Shown here: piece after piece, positions 33,633 to 41,933 of the stretch
How the letters are laid out: each line of letters begins with the position of its first letter
Numbering within the stretch: the first letter of the stretch is position 1
Assembly (NCBI GenBank): GCA_963725035.1
Contig: CAVRWX010000011.1
Coordinates: 372,001 to 436,000, forward strand
Direction: 5' to 3'
DNA length: 64,000 nt
DNA from: JALZKA01 sp963725035
GTDB lineage: Bacteria; Actinomycetota; Thermoleophilia; Solirubrobacterales; 70-9
Made by a program: the position numbers and the translations under genes
Notes under the pieces: generated by a model
What the model was told of the DNA's origin: nothing
The model's database searches: none
What the model saw: only the letters and a program-made list of their open reading frames with translations

Positions 33633-34376
33633 TCAGGTCAAGTCGCGCTTGGGGATCGTCGCGCGCTGCGGCGACCTGCGCCTGTGCCCGAGCGAAAGCG
33701 CCTCCGTGGGGCTCACGCTAGGCGCGGAATCTGCCGCACCACCGTCAAGCGCGACGAGATACGAAACGACTCCCGCGATGAAGGCGAGGCCGGCGACCTG
33801 CTCGATCATCACGAGGCTGCGTGCGAACGGCTCCACCGGCACGACGTCGCTCAGGCCGGTGCTCGACAGCACCGTGAAGCTGAGGAACAGAAGCTCCATC
33901 CAAGAGCGGTCGCCTGACGCGTCGACCGCGGCCGTGAAGCTGCCCGGCTCGATCGCTTGGCAGACGGTGAACGTGTAGGCAAACGCCCAGGCGACGAGCG
34001 TGAAGATCGCGCCGACCGCGAACAGCTCGTCGCGCGTCACCACGTGGTCCTCGACGATCTGCCTGATCAGCGCCCCCGCTGCGTAGAAGTAGAGGACGGC
34101 CTCGAACGCCGACGAGTAGGGGAGAAGAGCGTCGTCGCCGGTCACCGCCTGGATCAGAAGCAGGATCGTGGCCGGGATCCCGACCAGAATCGCAACCCAG
34201 GTCAGGGCGGGCGTGTCCTGGACCGCAAGGACAACCAGACCCAGGACCGCGATGCCGAACAGGCTGAAGAGCGCCCTCCCGGCGTCGCTTCCTTCCATGA
34301 ACGGATAAAGCAGGACGCCCGCGAGCTGAGCGCCAAGAAGCACCGCGCACGGTTCCCGCCTCACAAATGACGCCAC
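33633..34376 (-). CDS. Ion-channel-family membrane protein with atypical filter
   Basis: 247 residues from GTG 34376. Four N-terminal helices (AVLLGAQLAGVLLYPF onward) precede a two-helix pore module: helix LFAVGAIFTLVAWAFAYTF, pore loop with LLFLSFTVLSSTGLSDVVPV, and inner helix LVMIEQVAGLAFIAGVVSYLVAL. The usual K+ filter TVGYGD is replaced by STGLSDV, a variant also found in uncharacterised actinobacterial channel-like proteins. Ion selectivity is therefore doubtful. Confidence 0.75.
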   Translation of the reverse strand: MASFVRREPCAVLLGAQLAGVLLYPFMEGSDAGRALFSLFGIAVLGLVVLAVQDTPALTWVAILVGIPATILLLIQAVTGDDALLPYSSAFEAVLYFYAAGALIRQIVEDHVVTRDELFAVGAIFTLVAWAFAYTFTVCQAIEPGSFTAAVDASGDRSWMELLFLSFTVLSSTGLSDVVPVEPFARSLVMIEQVAGLAFIAGVVSYLVALDGGAADSAPSVSPTEALSLGHRRRSPQRATIPKRDLT

Positions 34377-34532
34377 GCCCGGATCGTAAGAGCGCGACCG
34401 GATCGCATCGGCGCACTTGGACCTTTTCGGAGTTTGGCGACGAGGTTTGGGCAAATCCTTACGTGCGCTGCCTGCGATAGACCGAAACTCGCACATAACC
34501 GGACGATTGATGCAGAATTTTTGCGTAAAGCC

Positions 34533-34560
34533 TTGACAAATGCTTTCGAGTGTGAAACGA
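34533..34560 (+). promoter_or_regulatory. Promoter/operator region of the ROK regulator
   Basis: TTGACA at 34533-34538 is a strong -35 box. TTTCGA (34543-34548) and CGAA (34558-34561 region) frame an imperfect dyad just before the ATG at 34571 that could bind the ROK protein itself. The -10 hexamer is weak (around 34555-34561). The rest of the 194-nt intergenic space shows nothing clear. Confidence 0.45.
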
Positions 34561-34570
34561 ATGTCGCCAG

Positions 34571-35773
34571 ATGAGTTCGAGGAGGAGCGGCTCACTCGCC
34601 TCCCTGAGGGAAGGCAACCGTCGGCTAGTCGTCGAAGCGCTGCGTGAACGCGGCCTCGCGAGCCGCGCGGAGCTTGCCCGCGCGACTGAGCTGTCGCGCT
34701 CAACGATCTCGACCATCGTCGGTGACCTGATGGAAGCCGGCCTGGTGGTCGAGCGCGACGGCCAGCCCGGCGGCGAGGCCCACGCCGGCCGCCCCGGCGT
34801 CATGGTCGCCCTCGATTCCTCCGCGGGCCTCGCGCTCGCGATCGACTTCGGGCATCGCCACCTGCGGGTCGCCGTCTCCGACCTCTCGCACACTGTCCTC
34901 GCGGAGCGCTGGCGCGAGCTCGACGTGGACCAGTCGGCGAGCGAAGGCTTGGCGGAGGCCGGCAAGTTTGTCGACGAGGTCCTGGCCGAGGCGAAGGTCG
35001 AGCGGAGCCGGGTAATCGGGGCAGTGATGGGCCTCCCAGCCCCGATCAACCGTCTCACGGGAACGGTCTGGGACTCGTCGATCCTCCCCGGCTGGGTCGG
35101 GATCGACGCGGCGGCGGAGGCCAGCTCCCGGCTCAACCTTCCGGTCGTTGTCGAGAACGACGCGAACCTTGGCGCGCTCGCCGAGCTCACATGGGGCGCG
35201 GCGAAAGGCCGCTCCGAGGTCGCCTACCTAAAGGTCGCCTCCGGCGTCGGCGGCGGCCTCATCTCGGGCGGGCGCCTCTCGCACGGCGTCGGCGGCACGG
35301 CAGGCGAGATCGGCCACACCATCGTCGACCAGGACGGGCCCGTGTGCCGTTGCGGCAACCATGGCTGCCTCGAGACCCTTGCGTCGGCTCGCGCCGTCGC
35401 AAACCTCCTATCCGTGAGCCGGCGCGAACAGATCTCGACGCGGCGGATGCTCGAGCTCTCGGAGGCGGGCGACGCGGCGACGCTGCGCCTGATCGGCGAC
35501 GCGGGCCGCGCGCTCGGAGTTGCCGTCGCAAACCTGTGCAACATCGTCAACCCCGAAACCGTTGTGATCGGCGGCGACATGGCTCTCGCCGGCGACGTCC
35601 TGCTCGACCCCGTGCGCGAGGTCGTTCGCCGCAACGCGATCCCCTCAGCTGCCGCCGACACCGAGATCGTCGCCGGCGTCTTGGGCGAACGCGCGGAGAT
35701 GCTCGGCGCACTCGCGCTCGTGATGCACGAATCCGAGCGCTTCGCAGCCCCGGGCCTGAAAGAGGCCGCATGA
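34571..35773 (+). CDS. ROK-family transcriptional regulator
   Basis: 400 residues. A winged HTH (residues about 12-75: RAELARATELSRSTISTIVGDL) is joined to a sugar-kinase-fold ROK domain: IDFGHRHLRVAVSDL, VENDANLGALAELTWG, GVGGGLISGG, GTAGEIGHT and the zinc motif CRCGNHGCLE. Catalytic Asp is in VENDAN. It resembles NagC/XylR repressors whose ligand is a sugar. Directly upstream of a sugar ABC importer, so it very likely controls that operon. Confidence 0.93.
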   Translation: MSSRRSGSLASLREGNRRLVVEALRERGLASRAELARATELSRSTISTIVGDLMEAGLVVERDGQPGGEAHAGRPGVMVALDSSAGLALAIDFGHRHLRVAVSDLSHTVLAERWRELDVDQSASEGLAEAGKFVDEVLAEAKVERSRVIGAVMGLPAPINRLTGTVWDSSILPGWVGIDAAAEASSRLNLPVVVENDANLGALAELTWGAAKGRSEVAYLKVASGVGGGLISGGRLSHGVGGTAGEIGHTIVDQDGPVCRCGNHGCLETLASARAVANLLSVSRREQISTRRMLELSEAGDAATLRLIGDAGRALGVAVANLCNIVNPETVVIGGDMALAGDVLLDPVREVVRRNAIPSAAADTEIVAGVLGERAEMLGALALVMHESERFAAPGLKEAA

Positions 35774-35774
35774 A

Positions 35775-35787
35775 CTTGCAATGCAAG
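35775..35787. promoter_or_regulatory. CTTGCAATGCAAG palindrome
   Basis: A perfect 13-bp odd palindrome just after the ROK stop codon and 31 nt before the binding-protein start. Likely operator (perhaps for the ROK regulator) or an intercistronic processing site. Confidence 0.5.
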
Positions 35788-35817
35788 ACAACAAACCCCC
35801 CAACCGAAGGGAGTCCC

Positions 35818-36930
35818 ATGAGGACGCAGATGCGCTCGCTGCTCGTGGCCCTCGCCGCGCTGTGTGCAGCGCTGGTGATCGGCGCCTGCGGCGATGACGA
35901 TGACGGAGGAGACTCCGGCGGCGAAGAATCAAGTGGAGGCGGAACGATCGCCTTCCTGCTGCCCGAGACCCAGACCGCGCGATATGAGGCGCTCGACAAG
36001 CCGCTGTTCGAGGCGAAGGTCGCTGAGCTTTGCCCGGACTGCGACGTTCTGTACCAGAACGCCGATCAGGACCCGGCCAAGCAGCAGCAACAGGTCGAAG
36101 CCGCGATCACCGAGGAAGTTGACGTAATGGTTCTCGACCCGGTTGACTCGACCACGGCCGGCTCGCTCGCGACGCGGGCAAAGGACGCGGGCATCCCGGT
36201 CATCTCATATGACCGTCTGATCCTCGACGCCGATCTCGACTACTACGTCCAGTTCGACAGCGTTGAGGTGGGGCGCCAGCAGGCAACGGCTCTATCTGAA
36301 GAGCTCGCTGCCAACGACGCGGCCGAGGGCCCGATCGTGAAGATCAACGGCGATCCCAAGGACAACAACGCGACCCTGTTCAAGGAAGGCTCGAACGAGG
36401 TCTTCGAGGAAGAGGGCGTCGAGATCGCCGAGGAGGTCGACACTCCGGACTGGCTGCCAGAGAACGCGCAGCGCGAGATGGAGCAGATGATCACATCCGT
36501 TGGTGCTGACGAGATCGTCGGCGTCTACGCCGCGAACGACGGCACCGCCGGTGGCGCCATCGCGGCGATGAAGGCCAACGGCATGGACCCGACCGAGATC
36601 CCGGTCACCGGCCAGGACGCCGAGCTGACCGCCGTCCAGCGGATCATCGCCGGCGAGCAGTTCATGACCGTCTACAAGCCGATTCAGCCGCTGGCGGAGG
36701 TCTCGGCCGAGATCGCCGTGGCAGTCGCGAACGGCGAGGAGCCCCCGGCCGATCTCATCAACAGTGAGACGGACAACGGCACCGAAGCGGTCCCGACGGC
36801 GAGCATCGACACGATTGCCGTGACGAGCGACAACGTCGCGGACACGATCATCGCCGACGAGGTGTACCCCGTCGACGAGATCTGTGCCGGCGAGTACGCC
36901 AAGGCGTGCGAGGACGCTGGTATCGAGTAG
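35818..36930 (+). CDS. Sugar ABC transporter substrate-binding lipoprotein
   Basis: 370 residues. Lipobox LVIGAC at the end of a signal peptide, an Asp/Gly/Ser linker, then a periplasmic-binding-protein type I fold of the xylose/ribose class: GTIAFLLPETQTARYEALDKP, YQNADQDPAKQQQQVEAAI, VMVLDPVDSTTAGSL, GIPVISYDRL, GVYAANDGTAGGAIAAMKA and VTGQDAEL. Close in pattern to XylF and ChvE. It is the first transporter gene and is followed by ATPase and permease in order. Confidence 0.93.
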   Translation: MRTQMRSLLVALAALCAALVIGACGDDDDGGDSGGEESSGGGTIAFLLPETQTARYEALDKPLFEAKVAELCPDCDVLYQNADQDPAKQQQQVEAAITEEVDVMVLDPVDSTTAGSLATRAKDAGIPVISYDRLILDADLDYYVQFDSVEVGRQQATALSEELAANDAAEGPIVKINGDPKDNNATLFKEGSNEVFEEEGVEIAEEVDTPDWLPENAQREMEQMITSVGADEIVGVYAANDGTAGGAIAAMKANGMDPTEIPVTGQDAELTAVQRIIAGEQFMTVYKPIQPLAEVSAEIAVAVANGEEPPADLINSETDNGTEAVPTASIDTIAVTSDNVADTIIADEVYPVDEICAGEYAKACEDAGIE

Positions 36931-36970
36931 TAATCCGGGTACCTGGACGCGTGAGGAGGAGACGAGAGGC

Positions 36971-37786
36971 ATGAGCGACACCACCACAGGCGGAGCGACC
37001 GCCACTCGTCCCCTTCTCACGCTGAAGGGAATGTCCAAGAGCTTCGGCGCCGTCGAAGCCATGAAGGAGGTCGACCTGGAGGTGCGGCCCGGCGAGGTCA
37101 TGGGCCTCCTGGGCGACAACGGCGCCGGCAAGTCGACCCTGATCAAGGCGATCGCGGGCGTGCAGCCGGCGGACGACGGCGAGGCGACGTTCGGGGGGCA
37201 AAGTGTCCAGCTCGACTCGCCCCAAGCCGCGACGGAACTCGGGATCGCGACCGTTTACCAGGACCTCGCGCTTTGCGAAAACCTGGACATCGTCTCCAAT
37301 CTCTTCCTCGGCCAAGAGGCTTCGGGCGGCAACCGGTACGTCCTCGACGAAACTTCCATGGAACAGAAGACGTCTGAGCTCCTGGACTCGCTGGGCGTCA
37401 CCACGATCCGGAGCGTTCGCACTGAGGTCGAGCGACTTTCGGGCGGCCAGCGCCAGGCCATCGCGATCGCCCGCTCCCTCCTGGGCGAGCCAAAGATGGT
37501 CCTTCTCGACGAGCCGACCGCTGCTCTCGGCGTGGTCCAGACCGCCCACATCCTGGAGTTGATCCAGCGCCTGAGAGACAGAGGCCTCGGCGTGATCGTC
37601 ATCTCCCACAACCTTGCAGACGTCTTTCAGGTTGCAGACCGCGTCACGGTGCTCAGGCTCGGGCGCGTGGCCGGCACCTTCGAGATCGGAGATTCGAGCC
37701 AGGAAGAAATCGTCGCCGCCATCACGGGGGCCGAGTTCGGCGGCGACAGCGACGGAGAGCGACCGACAGAGGAGGCTCCGTTTTGA
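36971..37786 (+). CDS. Sugar ABC transporter ATP-binding protein (single domain)
   Basis: 271 residues. Walker A GDNGAGKST, Q-loop VYQDLALCENL, signature LSGGQRQ, Walker B MVLLDEPTAALG, switch His in VISHN. Carbohydrate-type ATPases of this class (XylG, RbsA) usually have two fused domains; this one has a single domain, as in the FrcA-like type, and probably works as a homodimer. GAGGAG precedes ATG by about 10 nt. Confidence 0.93.
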   Translation: MSDTTTGGATATRPLLTLKGMSKSFGAVEAMKEVDLEVRPGEVMGLLGDNGAGKSTLIKAIAGVQPADDGEATFGGQSVQLDSPQAATELGIATVYQDLALCENLDIVSNLFLGQEASGGNRYVLDETSMEQKTSELLDSLGVTTIRSVRTEVERLSGGQRQAIAIARSLLGEPKMVLLDEPTAALGVVQTAHILELIQRLRDRGLGVIVISHNLADVFQVADRVTVLRLGRVAGTFEIGDSSQEEIVAAITGAEFGGDSDGERPTEEAPF

Positions 37787-38991
37787 GCACCGAAGCCGAA
37801 GTCGTCACACCGGAAGCCGAGATCTCCGAGCGGATCGCTCCCGGAGTCATGCTGCGCCGCCTGGCGCGCGGAGAGCTTGGCTCCATCCGCGTCCTCCTGG
37901 GCATCGCGGTCATCTGGACGATCTTCCAAATCGCCAACGACCGGTTCCTCTCCGCCGGCAACCTCACGAACCTCTCGCTTCAGGTCGCCGCGGTCGCGAC
38001 GATCTCGATCGGCGTCGTCCTCGTGCTCCTGCTCGGCGAGATCGACCTCTCGGTCGGCGCCGTCAGCGGCCTCGGGGCGGCCGTCATGGCAGTCCTGTCC
38101 GTCAAGGAGGGGCTCGACCCAGGGCTCGCGATCCTGGCCGGCCTCGCCGTGGGCTGCGCCATCGGGATGTTCAACGGCTTCATGGTCACCACCTTCGGGA
38201 TCCCGTCCTTCGTGGTCACCTTGGCGGGCCTGCTCGCCTGGCAGGGAGCGCAGTTAGCCGTATTGGGCGATACGGGCTCGGTCAACCTGCCCGACTCGAT
38301 CATCACCGACCTCACGTCGACCTTCTTCGACCCGGCGGTCGGCTGGGCTCTGGCGGCGGCCGCGATCGCCGCCTACGCGGTGAGTCTCTTCATGCAACGG
38401 CGGAAGCGCGTCTCCGCAGGCCTCGAGGCCGAGCCCTTCGCCGTCGTTGTCGCACGGATCGTGCTGGTCGCCATCGCGATTCTCGCGACGGTGTACGTGC
38501 TCAACGAGGATCGCGGCGTCCCGCTTGTGGTCCTCATCGTGGTGACTCTCACCGTTTTCTTCACCTTCCTCACCGAGCGCACGCGCTGGGGGCGCCACGT
38601 CTTCGCCGTCGGCGGCAACGAGGAGGCCGCGCGCCGCGCCGGCATCCGCGTCAACAGGATCAAGATGTCCGTATTCGCACTCGCATCGACGCTTGCGGCG
38701 GCGGGCGGCGTGCTTGCGGCTTCGCGCCTGCTTTCGGTGAATCAGCAGTCGGGCTCCGGCGACGTCCTGCTCCTCGCGATCGCGGGACCCGTCATCGCCG
38801 GCACCTCGCTCTTCGGAGGCCGGGGCTTCATCTGGTCCGCGCTTCTGGGCGCGCTCGTCATCGGGTCGATCTCGAACGGCATGGACCTGCTCGGGCTCGA
38901 TTCGGATATCAAGTTCATGATCACCGGTGGCGTGCTGCTCCTGGCCGTGACGATCGACGCCGTGACCCGGCGCCAGCGCCAGTCGGCCTGA
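37783..38991 (+). CDS. Sugar ABC transporter permease
   Basis: 402 residues, TTG start overlapping the ATPase stop by 4 nt. A branched-chain/sugar permease (BPD_transp_2): LGEIDLSVGAVSGLGAAV, NGFMVTTFGIPSFVVTLAG, and VGGNEEAARRAGIRVNRIK (the EAA-like loop that contacts the ATPase). About ten helices. The long hydrophilic insert QRRKRVSAGLEAEPFAV between helices is typical of XylH. Imports an unidentified sugar; no catabolic gene is adjacent. Confidence 0.92.
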   Translation: MSTEAEVVTPEAEISERIAPGVMLRRLARGELGSIRVLLGIAVIWTIFQIANDRFLSAGNLTNLSLQVAAVATISIGVVLVLLLGEIDLSVGAVSGLGAAVMAVLSVKEGLDPGLAILAGLAVGCAIGMFNGFMVTTFGIPSFVVTLAGLLAWQGAQLAVLGDTGSVNLPDSIITDLTSTFFDPAVGWALAAAAIAAYAVSLFMQRRKRVSAGLEAEPFAVVVARIVLVAIAILATVYVLNEDRGVPLVVLIVVTLTVFFTFLTERTRWGRHVFAVGGNEEAARRAGIRVNRIKMSVFALASTLAAAGGVLAASRLLSVNQQSGSGDVLLLAIAGPVIAGTSLFGGRGFIWSALLGALVIGSISNGMDLLGLDSDIKFMITGGVLLLAVTIDAVTRRQRQSA

Positions 38992-38992
38992 G

Positions 38993-39424
38993 CTAAGGCT
39001 CGATCACATTGTCCGGGTTCGGCTTCTCGCCGGCAGAGGCCTGGCTGTAATCGCCGAAGGGACCATCACGTTCGGTCACCGCGGCGCCGACGCCCTCGCT
39101 CGCGGCCAATTCGATGAACCGCTCGGCGTCCGGCGTGTTCCTCATCAGGCCGTCCAAGATCGGGCCGAGCGCCTGCGTCGAGGCGAGGCCCATGTTCTCG
39201 TAGGCCTGGTTCACGACCAGCTTCATCGCCGCGAGCTGCGAGGCACGTATCTCGGCTAGCTGCTCGGCCTGGCGGCGTACCTTCGCTTCGAGCTCCGAGA
39301 ACGGGACCGACGCGTTGATGAGCTCGACCTCGGCGGCCTCGCGGCCCAGAAAGCGGCCTGCCAGTCAGTGCGTGATGGTCGCGATCCGGCCTTCGCTCTT
39401 GTACAGAATCGTCTCGTAGGTCAT
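38993..39424 (-). pseudogene. Enoyl-CoA hydratase with internal deletion
   Basis: The first 19 codons read MTYETILYKSEGRIATITH, a normal crotonase N-terminus, then a stop. Immediately after comes LAGRFLGREAAEVELINASVPFSELEAKV and onward to AGEKPNPDNVIEP, the normal last third of the protein. The central part with the oxyanion hole and both catalytic Glu is missing. This is a deletion of about 400-450 nt, too precise to be a fragment by chance. It is non-functional as read. Confidence 0.8.
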
Positions 39425-39455
39425 AGAATGTGGGTGTCTATCAGGGAAGGGGCGC

Positions 39456-39782
39456 ATGATGAAGGCAACGACGGCAGCGTTGGCAAGCCTCGTCGTAGCG
39501 GTTGCTCTAATCGCGCCGCCCTCCGCAGTCGCGGACCACGGTTTCCCGCAGGATTGCGGAAGCCAGAACCGCCCGGGTGGGGGCTGGTACGACCTCGAGG
39601 GGTACAACATCGCGTGCTCGGTTGCGCGCACGTTCGCGAGGGAGTACACATACCACGGCATGCACGAGGGTCCGTGGAACTGCCACTCGAAGCCCGCCGG
39701 TTTCGAGCAGACGTATTTCTCCTGCAAGCGGTGGAAGCCCGGAGTGGGCCACCAGCACGTGATCTTCTTCATCGGCTCCTAG
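39456..39782 (+). CDS. Small secreted protein
   Basis: 108 residues. Signal peptide (about 1-26, ending PPSAVA), then about 80 residues with four cysteines (DCGS, IACSV, NCHS, SCKR) and many aromatics (GGGWYDLEGYNIACSVART). The pattern of small secreted actinobacterial proteins of unknown function, probably with two disulfides. Stop overlaps a terminator hairpin. Confidence 0.65.
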   Translation: MMKATTAALASLVVAVALIAPPSAVADHGFPQDCGSQNRPGGGWYDLEGYNIACSVARTFAREYTYHGMHEGPWNCHSKPAGFEQTYFSCKRWKPGVGHQHVIFFIGS

Positions 39783-39789
39783 CGGAGCC
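39774..39789. terminator. Hairpin between convergent genes
   Basis: GGCTCC (39774-39779) and GGAGCC (39784-39789) with a TAGC loop, located at the shared 3' ends of the secreted-protein and peroxiredoxin genes. Confidence 0.5.
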
Positions 39790-39794
39790 CTTAG

Positions 39795-40451
39795 CTACGG
39801 GGACGGAACGATCCGGATGTACGGGCGCGGCGACTCCCAGCCGTCGGGGTAGCGCTCCTTCGCATCCTCGTCGGAGACTGACCCGGCGATGATCACGCTC
39901 TCGCCCGGCTGCCACTGCGCCGGCGTTGCGACCTGGTTGTTCGCGGTGAGCTGGAGCGAGTCGATGACGCGCAGGACCTCGTCGAAGTTGCGGCCGGTCG
40001 TCATCGGATATATGAGGATGAGCTTGATCTTTTTGTCGGGTCCGACGACGAAGACGTTCCGCAGCGTCGCGTTCTGGGCGGGCGTGCGCTCGGTCGGGTC
40101 GCCCTCGGTGTCCGCGGGAAGCATCCCGTAGGCCTTCGAGACGCTGTAGTCCGTGTCGGCGATCATCGGATAGTTCGGCGCCGTCCCCTGGGTTTCGGCG
40201 ATGTCCTCGGCCCACTTCGCGTGGTTGCCGACAGGGTCGACCGAGAGGCCGAGGATCTTGGTGTTTCGCTTCTCGAACTCTGGCTTGATCGAAGCCATGT
40301 AGCCGAGCTCCGTGGTGCAGACAGGGGTGAAGTCGCGCGGGTGGGAGAAGAGAACGGCCCAGCCGTCGCCGATCCAATCGTGGAAGCTGATCCGGCCCTC
40401 GGTGGTGTCGGCTTCGAAGTCCGGTGCGGTGTCGCCAATCGTGAGCGCCAT
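39795..40451 (-). CDS. 1-Cys peroxiredoxin (Prx6 type)
   Basis: 218 residues. Peroxidatic cysteine in HPRDFTPVCTTELGYMA; family C-terminal block LIYPMTTGRNFDEVLRVIDSLQL and a long C-terminal arm with RPYIRIVPSP. No resolving cysteine, as for Prx6. Reduces hydrogen and alkyl peroxides. GGAGGC lies before ATG. The 112 nt upstream up to the diguanylate cyclase hold nothing specific that I see. Confidence 0.93.
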   Translation of the reverse strand: MALTIGDTAPDFEADTTEGRISFHDWIGDGWAVLFSHPRDFTPVCTTELGYMASIKPEFEKRNTKILGLSVDPVGNHAKWAEDIAETQGTAPNYPMIADTDYSVSKAYGMLPADTEGDPTERTPAQNATLRNVFVVGPDKKIKLILIYPMTTGRNFDEVLRVIDSLQLTANNQVATPAQWQPGESVIIAGSVSDEDAKERYPDGWESPRPYIRIVPSP

Positions 40452-40563
40452 GGGTGCCTCCTGGGGTTAATTCCATAAAACTAGATCGGGATTCGAGTGT
40501 AGCGCCTGACAGGCACGGCTCACGCTAAAGCAACGGGCACTCTTCGGTCGATGTGAGACCAAA

Positions 40564-41619
40564 GTGAATGTCGCCCGAAACCAGGCAGCCCCGATCATCG
40601 GTCGGGCAACGTCGGACCTCGCGCTGATGGCGCGCGTCTCGGGCGTGCTCTATCTCTGCGGCGCCTGGCTCGTCGTCATCTCCCTGGCGCTGCCGCATCC
40701 GATGTCAACCGAGGAGGGCTGGCTGAGCGCGGTGGCCCTGTTCGCGGCGCTCTGCGGCGGCATCCTCTACCGGTTCTCCGGACGGGCGACGGCCGGAGCG
40801 ATCCACCTCACGCTCGCATCGGCGAGCGTCCTGGTTTCGCTCTGCGTCTATCTCTCGGGAGCGGCGGCCAGCCTCTACAGCGTCATGTTCGTCTGGGTCG
40901 TGATCGTCGGCGCGTGCATCTCGACGCGGATGGCGCTCGCCGCCCACATCGCCTGGATCCTCGTCACGTACGGTGTCGCGCTTGCGGCACTCGAGACCCA
41001 AGCCGGCGATTACTCGCCGGTCTCCCGTTTCGTCCTCACCGGGTTCGCGCTGACCGCAGCGGGCGCTGCCGTCAGCCGGCTGGTCGAGGGTCGCCGCAGC
41101 GCGGAGGCGGGGCTTCACCGCGAGATCGAGAACCGCAAGGAGCTCCAGCAGGAGCTCGAGCACCTCGCGAACCACGACCCGCTGACGGGCGTCGCCAATC
41201 GCCGGCGGCTGGCCGATCACCTCGACATGGTGATCGGCGATGCTGCACGGACCGGCGCCCCGCTATGCCTTATCTCGCTCGACCTCGATGGCTTCAAGAA
41301 CTTCAACGACAAGCACGGCCACGCCGCAGGCGACCGCCTGCTCAAGTCCGCAGCATCCGCCTGGAACTCCGTCCTTCGCCAAGAGGACATGATCACAAGG
41401 ATGGGTGGGGACGAGTTCCTCGTCGTCCTGCCGAACTGCCCGCTCGATGTTTCGGAGTGGGTTGCCGCCCGGCTGCGCGAGGCGGTGCCGGAGGGCCAGT
41501 CGGCCTCGACCGGAGTCACGTCGTGGAACGGGAAGGATTCCGCCTACCAGTTCCTCCTCACCGCCGATGAGGCGCTCTATCGCACGAAGGGGAAGCGCAG
41601 CGGTACGGTTGCCGGGTGA
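40564..41619 (+). CDS. Membrane diguanylate cyclase
   Basis: 351 residues from GTG. Six membrane helices (about 20-190), a short helical linker, then a GGDEF domain with LANHDPLTGVANRRRLADHL, LDLDGFKNFNDKHGHAAGDRLL, intact active site RMGGDEF and an RxxD inhibitory site (RQED) five residues before it. It should make cyclic di-GMP with product inhibition. No EAL domain gene is nearby. Confidence 0.93.
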   Translation: MNVARNQAAPIIGRATSDLALMARVSGVLYLCGAWLVVISLALPHPMSTEEGWLSAVALFAALCGGILYRFSGRATAGAIHLTLASASVLVSLCVYLSGAAASLYSVMFVWVVIVGACISTRMALAAHIAWILVTYGVALAALETQAGDYSPVSRFVLTGFALTAAGAAVSRLVEGRRSAEAGLHREIENRKELQQELEHLANHDPLTGVANRRRLADHLDMVIGDAARTGAPLCLISLDLDGFKNFNDKHGHAAGDRLLKSAASAWNSVLRQEDMITRMGGDEFLVVLPNCPLDVSEWVAARLREAVPEGQSASTGVTSWNGKDSAYQFLLTADEALYRTKGKRSGTVAG

Positions 41620-41639
41620 GAGAAGCCGGCGAGGGGACG

Positions 41640-41837
41640 ATGCTCGGCCGGTTCCAGGACCTGATCGAAATTCCCCACCGGTACATCGCGGCAGGCTGTC
41701 ACCCGAACCGGCGCACCTGGGAGTTGATCGAGGACTCTCCGCTCGAGGTCGAGATGATGGACCGCGGTGAGCGGCCAAAGGCGCCGCCGAGCGTCAAACC
41801 AACGATTCTCGGCAGCGCCGTTCGGCCACCGGCCTAG
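41640..41837 (+). pseudogene. C-terminal remnant of a SAM-dependent methyltransferase
   Basis: LGRFQDLIEIPHRYIAAGCHPNRRTWELIEDSPLEVE and PKAPPSVKPTILGSAVRP match, from memory of the family, the last 60 residues of class I (UbiE-like) methyltransferases, which end with a His-Pro-Asn-Arg motif and VRPxILG. The SAM-binding part is absent. A GTG at 41616 overlaps the cyclase stop and could express it. Probably another deletion remnant. The 96 nt after it contain no feature I can name. Confidence 0.55.
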
Positions 41838-41933
41838 TCAGGCGCTCCCGGCGGTCGCGCCCGAAGCCGCGACCTCGTGCTCGCCCTCGGCGAACTCCAT
41901 GACCAGCGCTACCAGGCGGGTTCCCGCGATGGC

